From Nelumbo lutea (lineage: Eukaryota; Streptophyta; Magnoliopsida; Proteales; Nelumbonaceae), in contig JAKGHH010000004.1 of the NCBI GenBank assembly GCA_022828595.1, positions 51,448,922 to 51,512,921 of the forward strand: a DNA stretch of 64,000 nucleotides, written 5' to 3'. The notes under the pieces are model-generated. The model worked only from the letters and a program-made list of their open reading frames with translations, was not told the DNA's origin and searched no databases. Shown here piece by piece: positions 23,100 to 34,067 of this stretch. Position 1 is the stretch's first letter. Every line of letters begins with the position of its first letter. Made by a program: the position numbers and the translations under genes.

Positions 23100-23617
23100 T
23101 GATGTGGGGTGACCCAACCCAGCCCATTCGAGGCTGGGAGGCCCAGCCCACGAGCGCCAGACCTGAGAACGAGATCCGCTATAGCAAGAGTTACGTGTCC
23201 CTGTAGAGCTCTCTGATTGCTCTCGTATGACACCCATCTCAGAAGTTCATCTTCACCTACCTCCAGGCAGATCAAGTATAAATAGGGGTGCTCCTCTCCA
23301 GGTAAGGGGGAATACAATCTATGTTTGGACTTGGAATTGATCTCAAAAGCTGTGTTCTAATTCTCCTCTTCATACCCCATACTAACTTGACCGTCGGAGA
23401 CTCTGCCTCGGGTTCCGCCTGGGGCCTCTAACATATTCTGCCTTGCTGCACCTGAGCCACCTGCCTTTGGCTTCTACAGTATCCGTAACCCTCTCCACCT
23501 CGACATGCATACCTCGGCCTCGGCAACAAGCTCCTCGAACCCTTGAAGCCTTTGGCTAGTCTTCGGATTCTAGGGGCGAAATTACTTTGTTGTCCTTGGC
23601 CATCCCGAGCATCAACA
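23100..23617 (+). mobile_element. Gypsy 5' LTR
   Basis: Starts TGATGTGGGGTGACCC and ends GCATCAACA. It contains TATAAATA at 23277-23284 followed by a C-rich stretch. Compared with the 3' LTR it lacks about 30 bp near 23206 and has a short extra segment (GGATTCTAGGGGCG) near its end. Confidence 0.9.
23277..23284 (+). promoter_or_regulatory. TATA box, Gypsy 5' LTR
   Basis: TATAAATA, conserved at 33569-33576 in the 3' LTR. Confidence 0.6.
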
Positions 23618-23636
23618 ATTGGCATCGTCTATGGGA
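23618..23636 (+). promoter_or_regulatory. Gypsy primer-binding site
   Basis: ATTGGCATCGTCTATGGGA directly follows the LTR. It resembles the TTGGCGCCGTCTGTGGGAA motif seen at this place in many plant Gypsy elements, with C-to-T type changes. The primer tRNA is not assigned. Confidence 0.65.
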
Positions 23637-23705
23637 AGCGTCGTTAGGATGTTCTCTAAAAGAACTTTAACAAGCTAACAAGTCCCCAAGCTCCAACCAA
23701 CTAAC

Positions 23706-25300
23706 ATGGTACAAAAGACAAGAAATACACAAAATCTTGTCACCAATGGACAGTTCCAGGCCATGCTCGACCGCCTGGAATACTTGACACAGCGAGTTGA
23801 GCAGAACTACCCTTAGGCAGGATGTCGCTCCCAAGGTGGTCGCCCCACCTGGGAGTCAACACAGCCAGGCCGACATGGGTCCACCAGCCAATCGGTCCCC
23901 CACCTCGGCCACGCATAGCAAACCGAGCCCTTAGAGTCGGGTAGCAGTCGTCCAGCTGACCCGCTCTCCCGAACCACCAGACCTCCCAACCAAAGGGAGG
24001 AGGAGCCAGAACGATTGGAGGATAGCCGACAGCCCTTCGAGCAGCATCACCGATGCCAAAGGGCCAATCCGAAAGACGAAGGCGAACGCTACGATCGCCC
24101 CAGCGCCCATTCTAGGGCCGAGTGCCGGTGTGGAGCCTCTTCCCCTCATGTCTCAGACCTCCGGGATGTTCTGAACGACCATTGTGCTAAGCGTGAAGCA
24201 CGAGGTCTTAATTCTGAGCAACCTGAGGTCCTTGCCGAGCACCATAGTGTTCGTGAAGACCGGGATGGCATGCAGGCCAAGCCTGACCCCATGTTCGCCG
24301 AACTTTGAGCATAGCTCGGAGCTATCAAAGTCGAGCTTCAGCAGGTTAAGGAAGGCTGAACTGACACCTCGACCGGACAAAGCAACTGCCTAGGGAGAAT
24401 GGATGCCTTCTCCCCTGATATCGTTGCCGAGCCTCTACCCCTGAACTTCAAGGCTCTTGCCTTGGAGATGTACGGCGGGAACACAAACCCAAACGACCAC
24501 CTAGAGAGATTCAAGGCACTCATGATCCTGTATGGATACTCCGACGCCTTGACGTGCCGGACCTTTCCAGGCGACCTACAAGGGAGCTGCTCGGCGATGG
24601 TTTTCTAGCCTCCCACATTGATCCATCACCTCATGGGAGCAGTTTTCCAACATGTTCCTCGCCCGCTACATCAGCAGCCGATGCCCCTAGAAAAGCATTG
24701 TCTCGCTGATGATTATAAAGCAGAAGCAAGGAGAAAGTTTGCGGTCATACATCGACCGCTTCAAAAAAGAAGAACTCGAGGTCCATGACCTCAACCCCCT
24801 GGTCTCCATGCATACTGCCATTAGTGGACTCCTCCCTAGCTCGACCCTCAAGGGCCTAGAAATACATTGTCGTCGAAGAGGCTTCAGCTACAGATGCCCA
24901 TGTGAGAGGCATAGAGCACTGGGATGGAGCCCCCAAGAAGAATAGGAAGAATGGAGACTAGGGTTGCAGCAATGACAACAACAATAGGAATCCACCGGCC
25001 TTGGCCTTGGCTTATAATTAGTACACGCCACTCAACTCCACCTGCACACAAATTCTGATGCAGATCGGGTAGGAAAAATTTATGAAATGGCTTGAAAAGT
25101 TGAAAAAGAACCCCCACTAGGGGAACCCAAAAAATACTACAAGTTCTACCAAGGTACTAGCCATGACATTGAGGACTGTTGTGATCTCAAAAACGAGATA
25201 GAATCTCTCATTCATTAGGGCCACCTCAAGCAGTACATCAGAGGCAAGGCCGACGCCTCATCGTCTCAGCAGCAGCAGTAGGCATCATCGACATCATAGT
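23706..25300 (+). pseudogene. Gypsy gag
   Basis: The probable start is the ATG at 23706 (MVQKTRNTQNLVTNGQFQ), with a stop after about 37 codons. A charged middle section rich in Arg, Glu and Pro follows. From about 24399 comes the retrotransposon gag core (MDAFSPDIVAEPLPLNFK, MYGGNTNPNDHLERFKALM, then MIIKQKQGESLRSYIDRFKKEEL at 24709). The core matches the family pattern of a structural capsid protein. Near 25140 a segment reads KFYQGTSHDIEDCCDLKNEIE, the part that normally follows the capsid. TAG stops are frequent (23815, 24607, 24945, 25118), many at positions where CAG or TGG would be expected. Confidence 0.8.
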
Positions 25301-25451
25301 GGGAGGCTTCCGGTGGAGCATCGTCCTCGACTCTCAAAGCCTACACCAGGTAGCTGAACATCCAGGGGCCAGCCCCCAAGAAGTAGAAGCAAGAACCCCT
25401 CTCCTTCATGGATGAGGACATGAAGGGGTAGCAGTCCTCCATGACGACGCA

Positions 25452-25934
25452 TTGGTGGTCTCAGCCGTCATTGCAAACTTTATAGTCAAATGGATCCTTA
25501 TTGACAGTGGCTCCTCAGCCGACATCCTTTTGTACGAAGCTTTTGAGAAAATGAAGATAGCTTCAGAGTGCCTCCAATTGATAGATACCCCACTAGTCGG
25601 CTTCTTTGACAATGTTGTCAAACTAGAGGGCAAGATCTCCCTACTAGTCACATTAGGGATGGTGCTTCAACAGGTGGCAAGGATGACAAAGTTCCTAGTC
25701 GTGAAGATCGGCTCACCCTACAACCCCATCATGGGGAGACCAACTCTTTACGCACTCCGGGAAGCCATCTCCTCCTACCACCTCGCGTTGAAGTTCCCCA
25801 CCGAACACATCGTCGGAGTTGTTCATGGGGACCAGCACGCCGACCGTCAGTGCTATGTGGCAGCACTGAAGGGCAAGAATAAAGAAGCTCTACCACTAGA
25901 AGGGCTTGACCTCAAGGAGGAGCCAGTGAGCTGA
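25452..25934 (+). pseudogene. Gypsy aspartic protease
   Basis: 160 residues read openly: WILIDSGSSADILLYEAFEKM has the catalytic Asp-Ser-Gly at residues 18-20. It is followed by the conserved SPYNPIMGRPTLYALREAISSYHLALKFPTE and the GDQHADRQCY motif found in Tat-like elements. The enzyme would cleave the polyprotein. It is flanked by stops on both sides, so it is not joined to gag or RT in this copy. Confidence 0.88.
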
Positions 25935-26159
25935 GGCCAACTGGTTGAGAACCTCATCTCAGTCCCCCTAGACGAGGATGATCCTGAAAAAATAGACTGC
26001 GTCGGGTCCAACCTTCCCCCCGAGAGCCAATTTGAACTGGTAAGTTTCCTCATACTTAATGCTGACGTCTTTGCTTGGTCCGCCACTAACATGCCTGGAA
26101 TTGACCCATCGGTCATTACACACAGGCTGAATGTGGACCCATGCTCTAGGCAAATTTGG

Positions 26160-27353
26160 TAGAAGAAGAGGAATTTTGCACTAGAGCATTGGAAGGTCAT
26201 AGAGGAGGAAGTTGAAAAGTTACTCGACACCGGCTTCACCCGAGAGGTACACTACCCTAATTGGTTGCCCAATGTGGTTATGGTAAAGAAAGCTAATGGG
26301 AAATGGCGGATCTGTATTGATTTCACAGATCTTAACCGAGCCTGCCCCAAGGACAGCTTTCCTTTTTTAAGGATATACCACCTCGTTGATGCCATTGTAA
26401 AGTATGAGCTACTTAGCTTCATGGATGCCTTCTATAGATACAATCAGATAAAGATTCACGTAGAGGATGAAGAGAAGACCTCGTTCATCACCGAACCTGG
26501 CACATACTGCTACCGTGTGATGCCCTTCGGCCTCAAGAATGCTGGGGCCACCTACCAGCGTCTTGTCAATAAGGTGTTCAAAGAACAGATGGGGAGGAAC
26601 ATCGAAGCCTATGTGGATGACATGGTAGTGAAGAGCCTAAAAGCTAAGACTCACGTCTTGGATCTAGTCGAGACCAACACCTTGTGGAAGTATAACATGA
26701 AAGTCAACCCTAGCAAGTGTGCCTTCGGCGTCACATCAAGCAAGTTTCTAGGTTTCCTCATCACTTAGAGGGGCATTGAGGCTAATCTTGAGAAGATACA
26801 GGACGTACTAGACATGGCACCCCCATGGATGGTGAAGGAGACCCAAACTCATCGACCGAATAGCAACCCTCAATCTCTTCATGTCAAAGTCGGTCGACCA
26901 CTACTTACCCTTCTGCCATGCCATCAAGAAGTTGAAAGAATTTCAATGGACGGAGAAATGCCAATGCGTCTTTGACGAGCTCAAGGTGTACCTAACTTCG
27001 CCTCCCCTCCTCACTCGGCCAGCCGAAGGGGAAACCCTGTACTTGTACCTCTCGGCCAGGGATGAAGCAGTTACTTCAGTCCTCATTAAGGAAGATGGCA
27101 TGCGGAAGCTAGTGTAATATGCTAGCAAGGTCCTCTATGACGCCAAGACCAGGTACCCCGAGATAGAAAAGTTGGCTTTCACCCTCGTGATTTTGGCAAG
27201 GAACTAGCTCCTCAAGGCCATCCTTGCCAAACCTAAGACCTCGAGATGCCTGACGAAGAAGGCAATCAAGCTGTTTGAGTTTGACATCCAATACCAGCCG
27301 AGGTCCGCGATCAAAGCACAAAATCTGATAGATTTCATAGTAGAATGCATTTG
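26160..27353 (+). pseudogene. Gypsy reverse transcriptase and RNase H
   Basis: The RT section (26265-26768 open) has NVVMVKKANGKWRICIDFTD, ACPKDSFPFLRI, SFMDAF (first catalytic Asp, residue 54) and YVDD at residues 116-119. A stop follows FLGFLIT. The thumb and RNase H continue from 26881 (EFQWTEKCQCVFDELKVYL, LYLYLSARDEAVTSVLI, then a TAA, YASKVLYDAKTRYPEIEKLAF). The usual segment between LAF and LKAIL seems shortened. Bases 27250-27350 give FEFDIQYQPRSAIKAQNLIDF. Function would be copying element RNA to DNA. Confidence 0.9.
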
Positions 27354-27393
27354 AGCCCTTCACCAGTGCCCAGAAAATGCTGAGGGAGATCAT

Positions 27394-27960
27394 GTGGGCG
27401 ATGAGGCTCAACCCCGATGGAAGTTTTTTGTTGATGGCTCTTCCAATGCTAAAGGAAGTGGAGCAAGCCTCATCCTCCCCACCCTAGATGATGTTTCCCT
27501 GGAGTATGCACTAAGGTTCGACTTTCAAGCATCGAACAACAAAGTCGAGTACAAGGCCCTCCTCACTGGTCTCCAGCTTGCTAGGGACCTTGACTCCTCA
27601 CACATCGACGCCTTCAGCGACTCCTAGCTAGTGGTGAATTTGGTGAATGGTGAGTACAAGGCCATAGAACTAAGCACGTCCAAGTACCTCGCCAAAGTCC
27701 AAGATTTGGATCGCCACTTCCAACGTTTCTCCTTGCAACGGGTCCTACGAGCTGAGAATGCACAAGCCGACACCCTCTCCAATTTGGCAAGCACCACGAA
27801 CGGAACCCCAGACCGGGTTGTACATGTTGAGAAGCTACTTTGGCCTTTCATTGAAGAAGTCCAAGTACTCCCCATAGAGGCTGAACATTCATGGATGGAT
27901 CCCATCGTCAACTTCCTGTCAACTGGATGGTTGCCCGAAGACATCAATGAGACAAAATGA
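27394..27960 (+). pseudogene. Gypsy second RNase H domain
   Basis: After the first RNase H there is a second RNase H-like domain: FFVDGSSNAKGSGASLIL (Asp 14), VEYKALLTGLQLA (Glu 52) and DAFSDS (Asp 76), a D-E-D arrangement. One TAG (27627) follows, where a Gln of SQLVVNLVNGEY is expected, and then QRVLRAENAQADTLSNLAS. A second RNase H of this type, downstream of the normal one, is a hallmark described for the Tat group. Confidence 0.85.
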
Positions 27961-29117
27961 CTCAGATGACAGGCAGCCCACTATACCGAAGGGAAGTTGT
28001 ACCAAAGATCCTTCACCTTGCCTTACCTCCAATGCCTTTATCTAGAGGAGGGCAACTATGTGCTACAAGAAATTCACGAAAGCATATGCGGTAACCACCT
28101 TGGCAGGAGAGCCCTAGCCCAAAAATCCCTAAGGCAGGGCTACTTCTGGCCTACCCTCCACAAGGACGTAGCTAAATTGGTGCAAAAGTGTGATCCATGC
28201 CAGAGGAATGCCAACTTATGCTACAGGCCAGCCACCACTCTCTCGGCCCTCAACAACCCATGGCCCTCTGCCAAGTGGGGCATGTACCTCCTTGAACCCT
28301 TTCCTCCGGCCATGGGGGGCAGAAAGTACCTCGTTGTTGCAGTAGATTATTTCACTAAGTGGGTGGAAACTGATCCCTTGGCCGCCATCACGGCATAAGC
28401 CATCCAAAATTTCTTTCGGAAAAACATCATCTGCCACTTCGGCCTACCCTACATGTTGGTCACCGACAATGGGAAGCAATTTGATAACGCCAAGTTCCAT
28501 GAGTGGTGTGCGTCCCTCGACATCAGGCAACAGTACACCTTGGTTGGCTATCCTCAAACCAATGACCTAGCCGAGGTCACCAACAGGATAGTATTGGATG
28601 GGCTGAAGACCAAATTGGACCAAGGAAAATGCCTATGGGGTGACGAACTGAACAATGTACCCTAGGTTTACTGAACTATGCCTCGAACAACCCTGGATGA
28701 AACCCCCTTTGGCTTAACCTACGACATAGAAGCAGTAAACCTGACAAAAATCGACCAACCGACACTCCGAGTTGGGGCATTCAATGAAGCCGAGAATGAT
28801 GAAACCCTCAGAGCAAACTTAGACCTGGTGGAAAAAGCCTGAGAACAAGCACAAATAAGGGTAGCCACTTACCAGCAGCGAGTGGCCCGCTACTACAACT
28901 CCAGGGTAAAAGAAAGACACTATCAAGAGGGAGGCCTTGTCCTCAGAAAAGTTACGATTCCCGAACCGGGAGCAGGGAAGTTGGGCCCCAATTGGGAAGG
29001 CCCCTACAAAATCAAGTGAGTTGTTTGCCCCGACACTTTTCACCTGGAACTCCTAGATGGAAGACATATACTTCGGACATGGAATTCGGAGAACCTCTGG
29101 ATGTACCATAAGTGATT
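27961..29117 (+). pseudogene. Gypsy integrase
   Basis: An HHCC zinc finger is complete (EIHESICGNHLGRR and KCDPCQ: His 27, His 34, Cys 65, Cys 68 counted from MYQRSFTL at 27997). The first catalytic Asp is in VVAVDYFTKWVE; after a TAA at 28396 come VTDNGKQF and NDLAEVTNR, with 35 residues between the second Asp and the Glu (DD35E). Stops occur at 28663, 28672, 28840 and 29018. The C-terminal segment GKLGPNWEGPYKIK and HLELLDGRHILRTWNSENLWMYHK ends the pol region. Confidence 0.9.
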
Positions 29118-30215
29118 ATAACATCTTTTTGAAATTATGGAATGAATGAAGCAAAGTTCCTCTTCGGTCCATTGCTCAACACGTGTACCTACTAAGTTCT
29201 TATAACTCTTCGGCCTCGTCACTTGTAGGGGTGCACGGCCTCCTCCAAGGGCTATACCCCCTTGCTAGACCAACACCAAGACTTAACGAATAAAGTAGCG
29301 AACACCTTAGCTATGACTTGATGTGCCAGAATACAACAGGACGGTCGAGGGCCCCATGTACCTCAGTGCCCCCCCTCGGTGGTGGCTAGCCTCCTAAACT
29401 TTCAACTTAGCGCTACCAACAAAGGAAGATAGCCTCTTTGGAGCATTGTGCTCAACCTCATCGAAACAAGTATGTGGGGATAAAGGAGCCAAGCGAGACT
29501 TGGCTCTACCTAGGCCCCATGGAGCCAAATGAGCCTCAGCTCTGTCTTGGCCACCCCCCCCCCCAATAAGGGAGGCCACCTCGGCCTCGTAGAAGCTAAT
29601 GCGCAGGGATACAGGAGCCAAGCAAACCTCGGCTCTGCCTAGGTCCCGTGGAGCTAGACGGGAGCTCTGTCTCAGCCACCCCTCAATATAGTAGGCCTTT
29701 TTGTCCTCGCCGAAGTCAACACTTAGAAGAATGGGAGGCAAGCGAGCCTCAGCTCAGCCTCGGCCCCCACTCTCACATCGAACCCCATGCTCTGCTTCGG
29801 CATCCCTCCATCACAGGCCTCCTTGGCCTTGCCTAAGTGAACACTGAAAAGGGCATTAGGCCAGATAGGCCCTGGCCTAACTGCGTAGGTTTCGCCTTGG
29901 CCACCCTTCCGCCATGCTTCTGAAGCACAAAGTAAACTGAAGAGAATTATACTTGTATCACACTATGTTTTTCTTTGGAGGGGCATGGACCCTTCAGCCG
30001 CAAAAGCATAAGTGCGAAAGAACACAAGGAAAAACAACACAACAAATGCAACAGTTGAGGCAAAAAATAAAAAAATGCCACTGATTTTCATTATGCACAA
30101 AAAATTCTTTGGGTTTAAAAAGTTGTTTCACGGCCCCTCAGGCCAAATACATGTACATTGTCAAAAAAAAAAAAAAAGAAAGAGAGAGAGAAGAAGAAAA
30201 CAAAAAAAGCCCAGT
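29118..30215. other. Gypsy 3' region, non-coding
   Basis: No supported ORF on the plus strand. It contains the degenerate repeats at 29440-29860 and A-rich stretches (30161-30210, including an A15 run). It lies between the integrase stop and the 3' end of the antisense gene. Confidence 0.7.
29440..29860. repeat. Degenerate GC-rich tandem repeats of about 120 bp
   Basis: The unit GGAGCCAAGCGAGACTTGG-CTCTACCTAGG at about 29487 recurs near 29610 and 29730 (GGAGGCAAGCGAGCCTCAGC), each followed by a C-rich stretch and a GGCCT/GCCG segment. Three to four diverged units are visible. Such arrays are common in the 3' regions of Tat-like elements. Confidence 0.65.
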
Positions 30216-32528
30216 TTAGGCCTTGCCTCTTGTAGGAAGGGGAAGAGTAGAGTTGGCAGCTTCCTCGAGAAAATCAGGGATCACCTTTAGTGATTCGGCA
30301 TCGAAGTCAAGCAGAACCACCATGAGCGCCTTCTTAGTATCCTTGATCCCGTCCAAGTAAGCCCCGGAGACAAGATCGGCTAGTTCCTCAGCCCGTTTCT
30401 CTACCTCCTGGGCCCTCTTCTCGACCTCAGTGGCCTTCTGTTCGGCCTCCACGGCACGCTTTGCTGCTCCCTTGGCCCTCTTCTCCGCCTCGGCCACCCT
30501 CTTCTTTGCCTTGGTCGTATCTCCCTTGGCCTGGGTGAGGCATCGCTATACCTCGAAAAGAAGGCTTGCGATGCGGGCCATCTCCGTCTGCTCCTTGGAG
30601 AGGCTCTCCTGCGCCTCCTCCAGCTATGCTTGAGCCTCCATACGGAACTTTTGTTTGTCTATGATGCTCTACTAGTACTTCTCCTTGGCAATGGCGGTAG
30701 CTTGTTGGAGCTTTCCCTTCTTCTCCTCCAGCTTTTCCATTTGGGCCAAGGTCAGCTTCAACCAGTCCCCGAAAAACAAAAAGGCAGACCTACAATAAAG
30801 AAACAATCAGTACTCCACAAAAAAAACAAAAAGGCATGAAGGAAAAGGAAGAAGCGTTACCTCAGCCAGGCTTCCTAGGCCCTGAGTGTAGACTCTCTCG
30901 AGCGTGCTCCCTAGCTTCTGAAAGCGGTCCCTCGAGAGGAGGGCTCCGCTTACCAGGGCTTGACCAACCCCCTCCTCCCGGATGGAGTCCTCCTCGTAGA
31001 CATTCCACTAGGTATAAAAGATCTGGTTGGACCACTCGGTGAGCTCTTCCAAGGGTGTGGGGGCAGAAAATGGCCCCATTTACTCTTTGTGGGACCCCCT
31101 CGAGGCGTCCCCCATTGAGCCCTCGTAACGGACCACCTTCTGTGGGGGTTGATCCCCTGCAGCTTCCTCGGATAGCCTCTTCTGTCTTGCCTCGGTCTCC
31201 TTGGTGGGCTTTTGTGACCTAGTGGTCGGCTTCAGTAGCACGAGCTGCTCCCGCCTCGGTGGCACCTCCTCGGTAGGCTTCTTTCCCTTGGCAGGGACTT
31301 GTGAAGTTGCTCCCTTCGTGGGAGTCACTGGAGTGGTCCCTTTACCAGGGACCTGGCAAGAGGACCCCTCCTTTGCAGGGGTAGAGACCTTCTCTTTTTG
31401 CCCGTCAGAAGTCCTCTGAGGCATTTTAGCCCGCTCCTTCTACATGGCATGAGCACGTTCCAGAACAGCCTTGTGGGAATCCATCGACACCTTTGCAAAC
31501 AAAGCAAAGCCATCAATAATGCAGAAAAAAAAAGGGAAAAAGGACGTGTTAAGGGACCGCAGGGGCCTCTCCTACTGGGGAGAGCAGGGCTGAGCCCCGC
31601 AAAAACTAATGGAACCTCCTCCTCCACCAAAGGCTGGGCTTGGACTATCCCCAGGTCGAGCACCCGCACGAGATCATCATTCTCCTCACTCATGAGTACA
31701 GAGACACTCTTCTCCATAGCTTGACTAACATCTCCCCACCTCGACTTGAAGGACCAACCCTCGGGACATGACAAAAAGAAGAATTTTCTCTTCTACTTAT
31801 GTATGGAAGAAGGGTTGTCTATCGGCTCGGTCCTACGGGGTTGGAGGTAGTACATGCTATTTTTGGAAGAATGCCTCCTTGGCACAAACAATACTTGGAA
31901 GAGCCTTGGCGTCAGTTCCACCCCGTGGAATCGAGCCACCACTAGTATGGCCACTATAGTCCTAACGGCGTTGGGCACCAACTGGCTAAGGGTAATCCCA
32001 TACGCCCTCAACAATTCAGAAATTAGCGGATGAAGGAGAAAGCAAAGACCAAACTGGAGAAAATGTTGGTTAATGCGAATCTCCCCCTTGTTAAAAATCC
32101 ATGACTATTCGCCTACTTCGGGCACCCTCTTGCCATAGGACGGGGTAATGAAATACTGCCTTGCCAGAGCTTTGACCTAGTCCCCATCCAGAGAGTTCTC
32201 GAAACCCAGGCGGAGGACATCGGTCTTAGCTACTGACTGCCCTCGTCCCGAGAACATGGTCTAGGGTTCCCTCCCCCTTGGCTAGGGAGGACCCTTCGGC
32301 CTCCCTCGGTGTCATGGAAGCGACACTCTTACAGGGAGGGTCCTCACCTCGACGGCTGCCTTCGGCACCCTCAGGGGCTACCCTCCCCCAAAGCACCTCA
32401 ACCTCCTGTCGATGGGGGGCAAGAGTAGAAGGACTCAAAGGGGAAAGGGGAGAAGGGGTATGGGAAGAGCTCCCTTCTGATTCATTCGAAAGATCATAGC
32501 ACTCAGGACAAGAATTTGAGAAAGACAT
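30216..32528 (-). pseudogene. Antisense gene within Gypsy element (putative gypsy-type transposon protein)
   Basis: Minus-strand gene starting at the ATG at 32528 (MSFSNSCPECYDLSNESEG), with an acidic, Ser/Pro-rich N-terminus. A conserved globular part follows between about 32190 and 31790: FLLHPLISELLRAYGITLSQ, LVPNAVRTIVAILVVARF and SMYYLQPR. This agrees with the family annotated in plants as putative gypsy-type transposon protein (PF04195-like). The next part is rich in Lys, Pro and Thr. The C-terminus is a coiled coil rich in Ala, Glu, Lys and Arg (KAKKRVAEAEKRAKGAAKRA, EVEKRAEELADLV), ending LPTRGKA at 30216. One clear intron is present. Stops in the conserved part (32226, near 32172, near 32127, near 31793) show it is no longer functional. 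Role unknown; antisense ORFs have been reported in the same place in Tat-group elements such as Grande. Confidence 0.75.
30790..30860 (-). other. Intron in the antisense gene
   Basis: On the minus strand an exon ending GCTGAG is followed by GTAACGC, a T-rich tract and TTTCTTTATTGTAG, then GTCTGCC. The intron is 71 nt with consensus GT-AG ends. It is a real intron only if the antisense strand is transcribed. Confidence 0.6.
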
Positions 32529-32539
32529 TGTTCAAAATT

Positions 32540-33346
32540 ACCTAAGAAATGTGGAGGAAGAAAGAGTAATAATGAAGTGTTGAAGGTTGGAGAGTCTGGA
32601 AGTTGAGTTCACTCGAAGGCAAAGGCACTAAGAGGCAAACGACAAGAATGATGCCGTTAAGGACCCTATTAAAGGAGAATGAATGGCTCAGATTTCTTGA
32701 GATCCAACGGTTAAGAAGCCACCGCCTCCACAACCCAATCATGGCACGCTGCATAACGCTCATCCTTGGAAGGCAAAACGATGCGCTAGCGATGGCACAG
32801 ACCGTCCCTGATCCAACGGACGCAAAACGCCTCCACACTTAAGAACTAGCCACACCACACCCCTGAACGCCCGTCCTCAGAAGGTGAAACAATGCTCAGT
32901 GTGCACCTGTGATCCAGCTGTGTCGCACCCCCAAACACCCATCCTCAAAAGGCGAAATGATGCTTAGGGTGAACCGACGTGTCCGCCCACTGTGAACCAC
33001 TGGCTTACACAACCCAGTTGCGTGAATGCGCTTACCAATCTGACCGGAAAGCCATCCCATGCACAAATCCTTAGGCCTCATAGGCCCTCGGCTTAAACAA
33101 CCTTCGGCTTCATAGGTCCTCGGCCCAAATGGCGGCACCAAATCATCCGCACTGAGTGTGCCTCCCGGGTCACTTGTCCAAAACAGCAGTGCTATAGACC
33201 ACTCGCAGCCTCGGTCCAACTTACGAAGATGAATCAAGCAGAGACACGAAAGAGGACACCATTGCAGGGTACACCTCGGCTGCCAGGTCCACTGGTGCTC
33301 ACTGTTACTACTCCCATAAGCCGAAGCCAAAATTTTCTCCTCAGCC
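32540..33346. other. Gypsy 3' region upstream of antisense gene
   Basis: No supported gene. As seen from the antisense gene this is its upstream (promoter) side. It contains three diverged copies of a roughly 65-115 bp repeat at about 32750-32990. Confidence 0.55.
32750..32990. repeat. Three diverged direct repeats
   Basis: The pattern ACGCTCATCCTTGGAAGGC-AAAACGATGC (from about 32757) recurs as ACGCCCGTCCTCAGAAGGTG-AAACAATGC (32868) and ACACCCATCCTCAAAAGGCG-AAATGATGC (32935). Units are of unequal length. Confidence 0.7.
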
Positions 33347-33363
33347 TTGGGAGTGGGGACAAG
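33347..33363 (+). promoter_or_regulatory. Gypsy polypurine tract
   Basis: TTGGGAGTGGGGACAAG, purine-rich, directly adjoins the 3' LTR and would prime plus-strand synthesis. Confidence 0.65.
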
Positions 33364-33895
33364 TGATGTGGGGTCACCCAACCTAAGCCATTCGAGGCTG
33401 GGAGGCCCAATCCACGAGTGCCAGACCAGGGAACGAGATCCACTACAGCAGGAGTTACTCTGCTTCCCTCATACGGAGCCAATCGTGAAGCCCCACAGAG
33501 CTCTTTGACTACCCTTGTATGGCGCCCATCTCAGGCGTTCATCTCCACCTACCTCCAGGAAGCTCAAGTATAAATAAGGGTGCTCCCCTCCATGTAAGGG
33601 GGAGTACAATCTGTGTTTGGACTTGGAACTGATCTCAAAAGCTATATTCTAATTCTCCTCTTCGTACCCCATACTAACTTGACCATCAGAGACTACCTCG
33701 GGTTCTCACCCGGGGCCTCTGACGTATTCTGTCTTGCAGCACCTTGGCCACTTGCCTTCGGCTTCTACAGTATTCGGAGCCCTCTCCACCTTGACCTGCA
33801 TACCTCGGCCTTGACAACAAGCTCCTCGAATGCTCGAAGCCTTCGGCTAGTCTTTGAAATTACTTTGTTGTCCTTAACTATCCTGAGCATCAACA
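33364..33895 (+). mobile_element. Gypsy 3' LTR
   Basis: Starts TGATGTGGGGTCACCC and ends GCATCAACA, followed by CTAGT. TATAAATA lies at 33569-33576. It contains a segment (CTTCCCTCATACGGAGCC) absent from the 5' LTR. Confidence 0.9.
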
Positions 33896-34067
33896 CTAGT
33901 AGTTAAATAGAAATGAATACATCGATCAATTTATGAGTTAACTTAAATAAGAAAATATCTAGACAATCCACACTTGTAGCATTAGCTGTTTATGCAATGA
34001 ATACCCAATGGGTTGTGCGAGTTCAACCCGTTGGGAATGAATGCCACCCCTATTAATGGGTCCATAT

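Larger units (their letters stand above)
23100..33895 (+). mobile_element. Ty3/Gypsy LTR retrotransposon, Tat-like, complete but degenerate
   Basis: A 10.8-kb element bounded by LTRs at 23100-23617 and 33364-33895. Flanks are CTAAT and CTAGT, a 5-bp target duplication with one change. Plus-strand order is gag, PR, RT, RNase H, second RNase H and integrase, which is Ty3/Gypsy order. The extra RNase H, the MPFGLKNAGATYQRLVN RT signature and the long 3' region with an antisense gene fit the Tat group (relatives of Ogre, Retand and Grande). The two LTRs look about 90% alike by eye, with indels, so insertion is old. All ORFs are broken. Confidence 0.9.

Noticed and set aside
24015..24308. Independent small gene in the Gypsy gag region
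   Set aside because: It lies in gag order with similar composition and is bounded by stops typical of decay, so it is better explained as part of gag.
26265..26768. Endogenous pararetrovirus reverse transcriptase
   Set aside because: A DD35E integrase with HHCC finger follows and LTRs with a target duplication surround it, so it is a Ty3/Gypsy retrotransposon. No movement protein or viral coat motif is seen.
29394..29741. Minus-strand ORF with repeated LAPxxLGRAE segments
   Set aside because: It is the translation of the 120-bp GC-rich tandem repeats. It lies downstream of the antisense gene's natural end, with no link to it.
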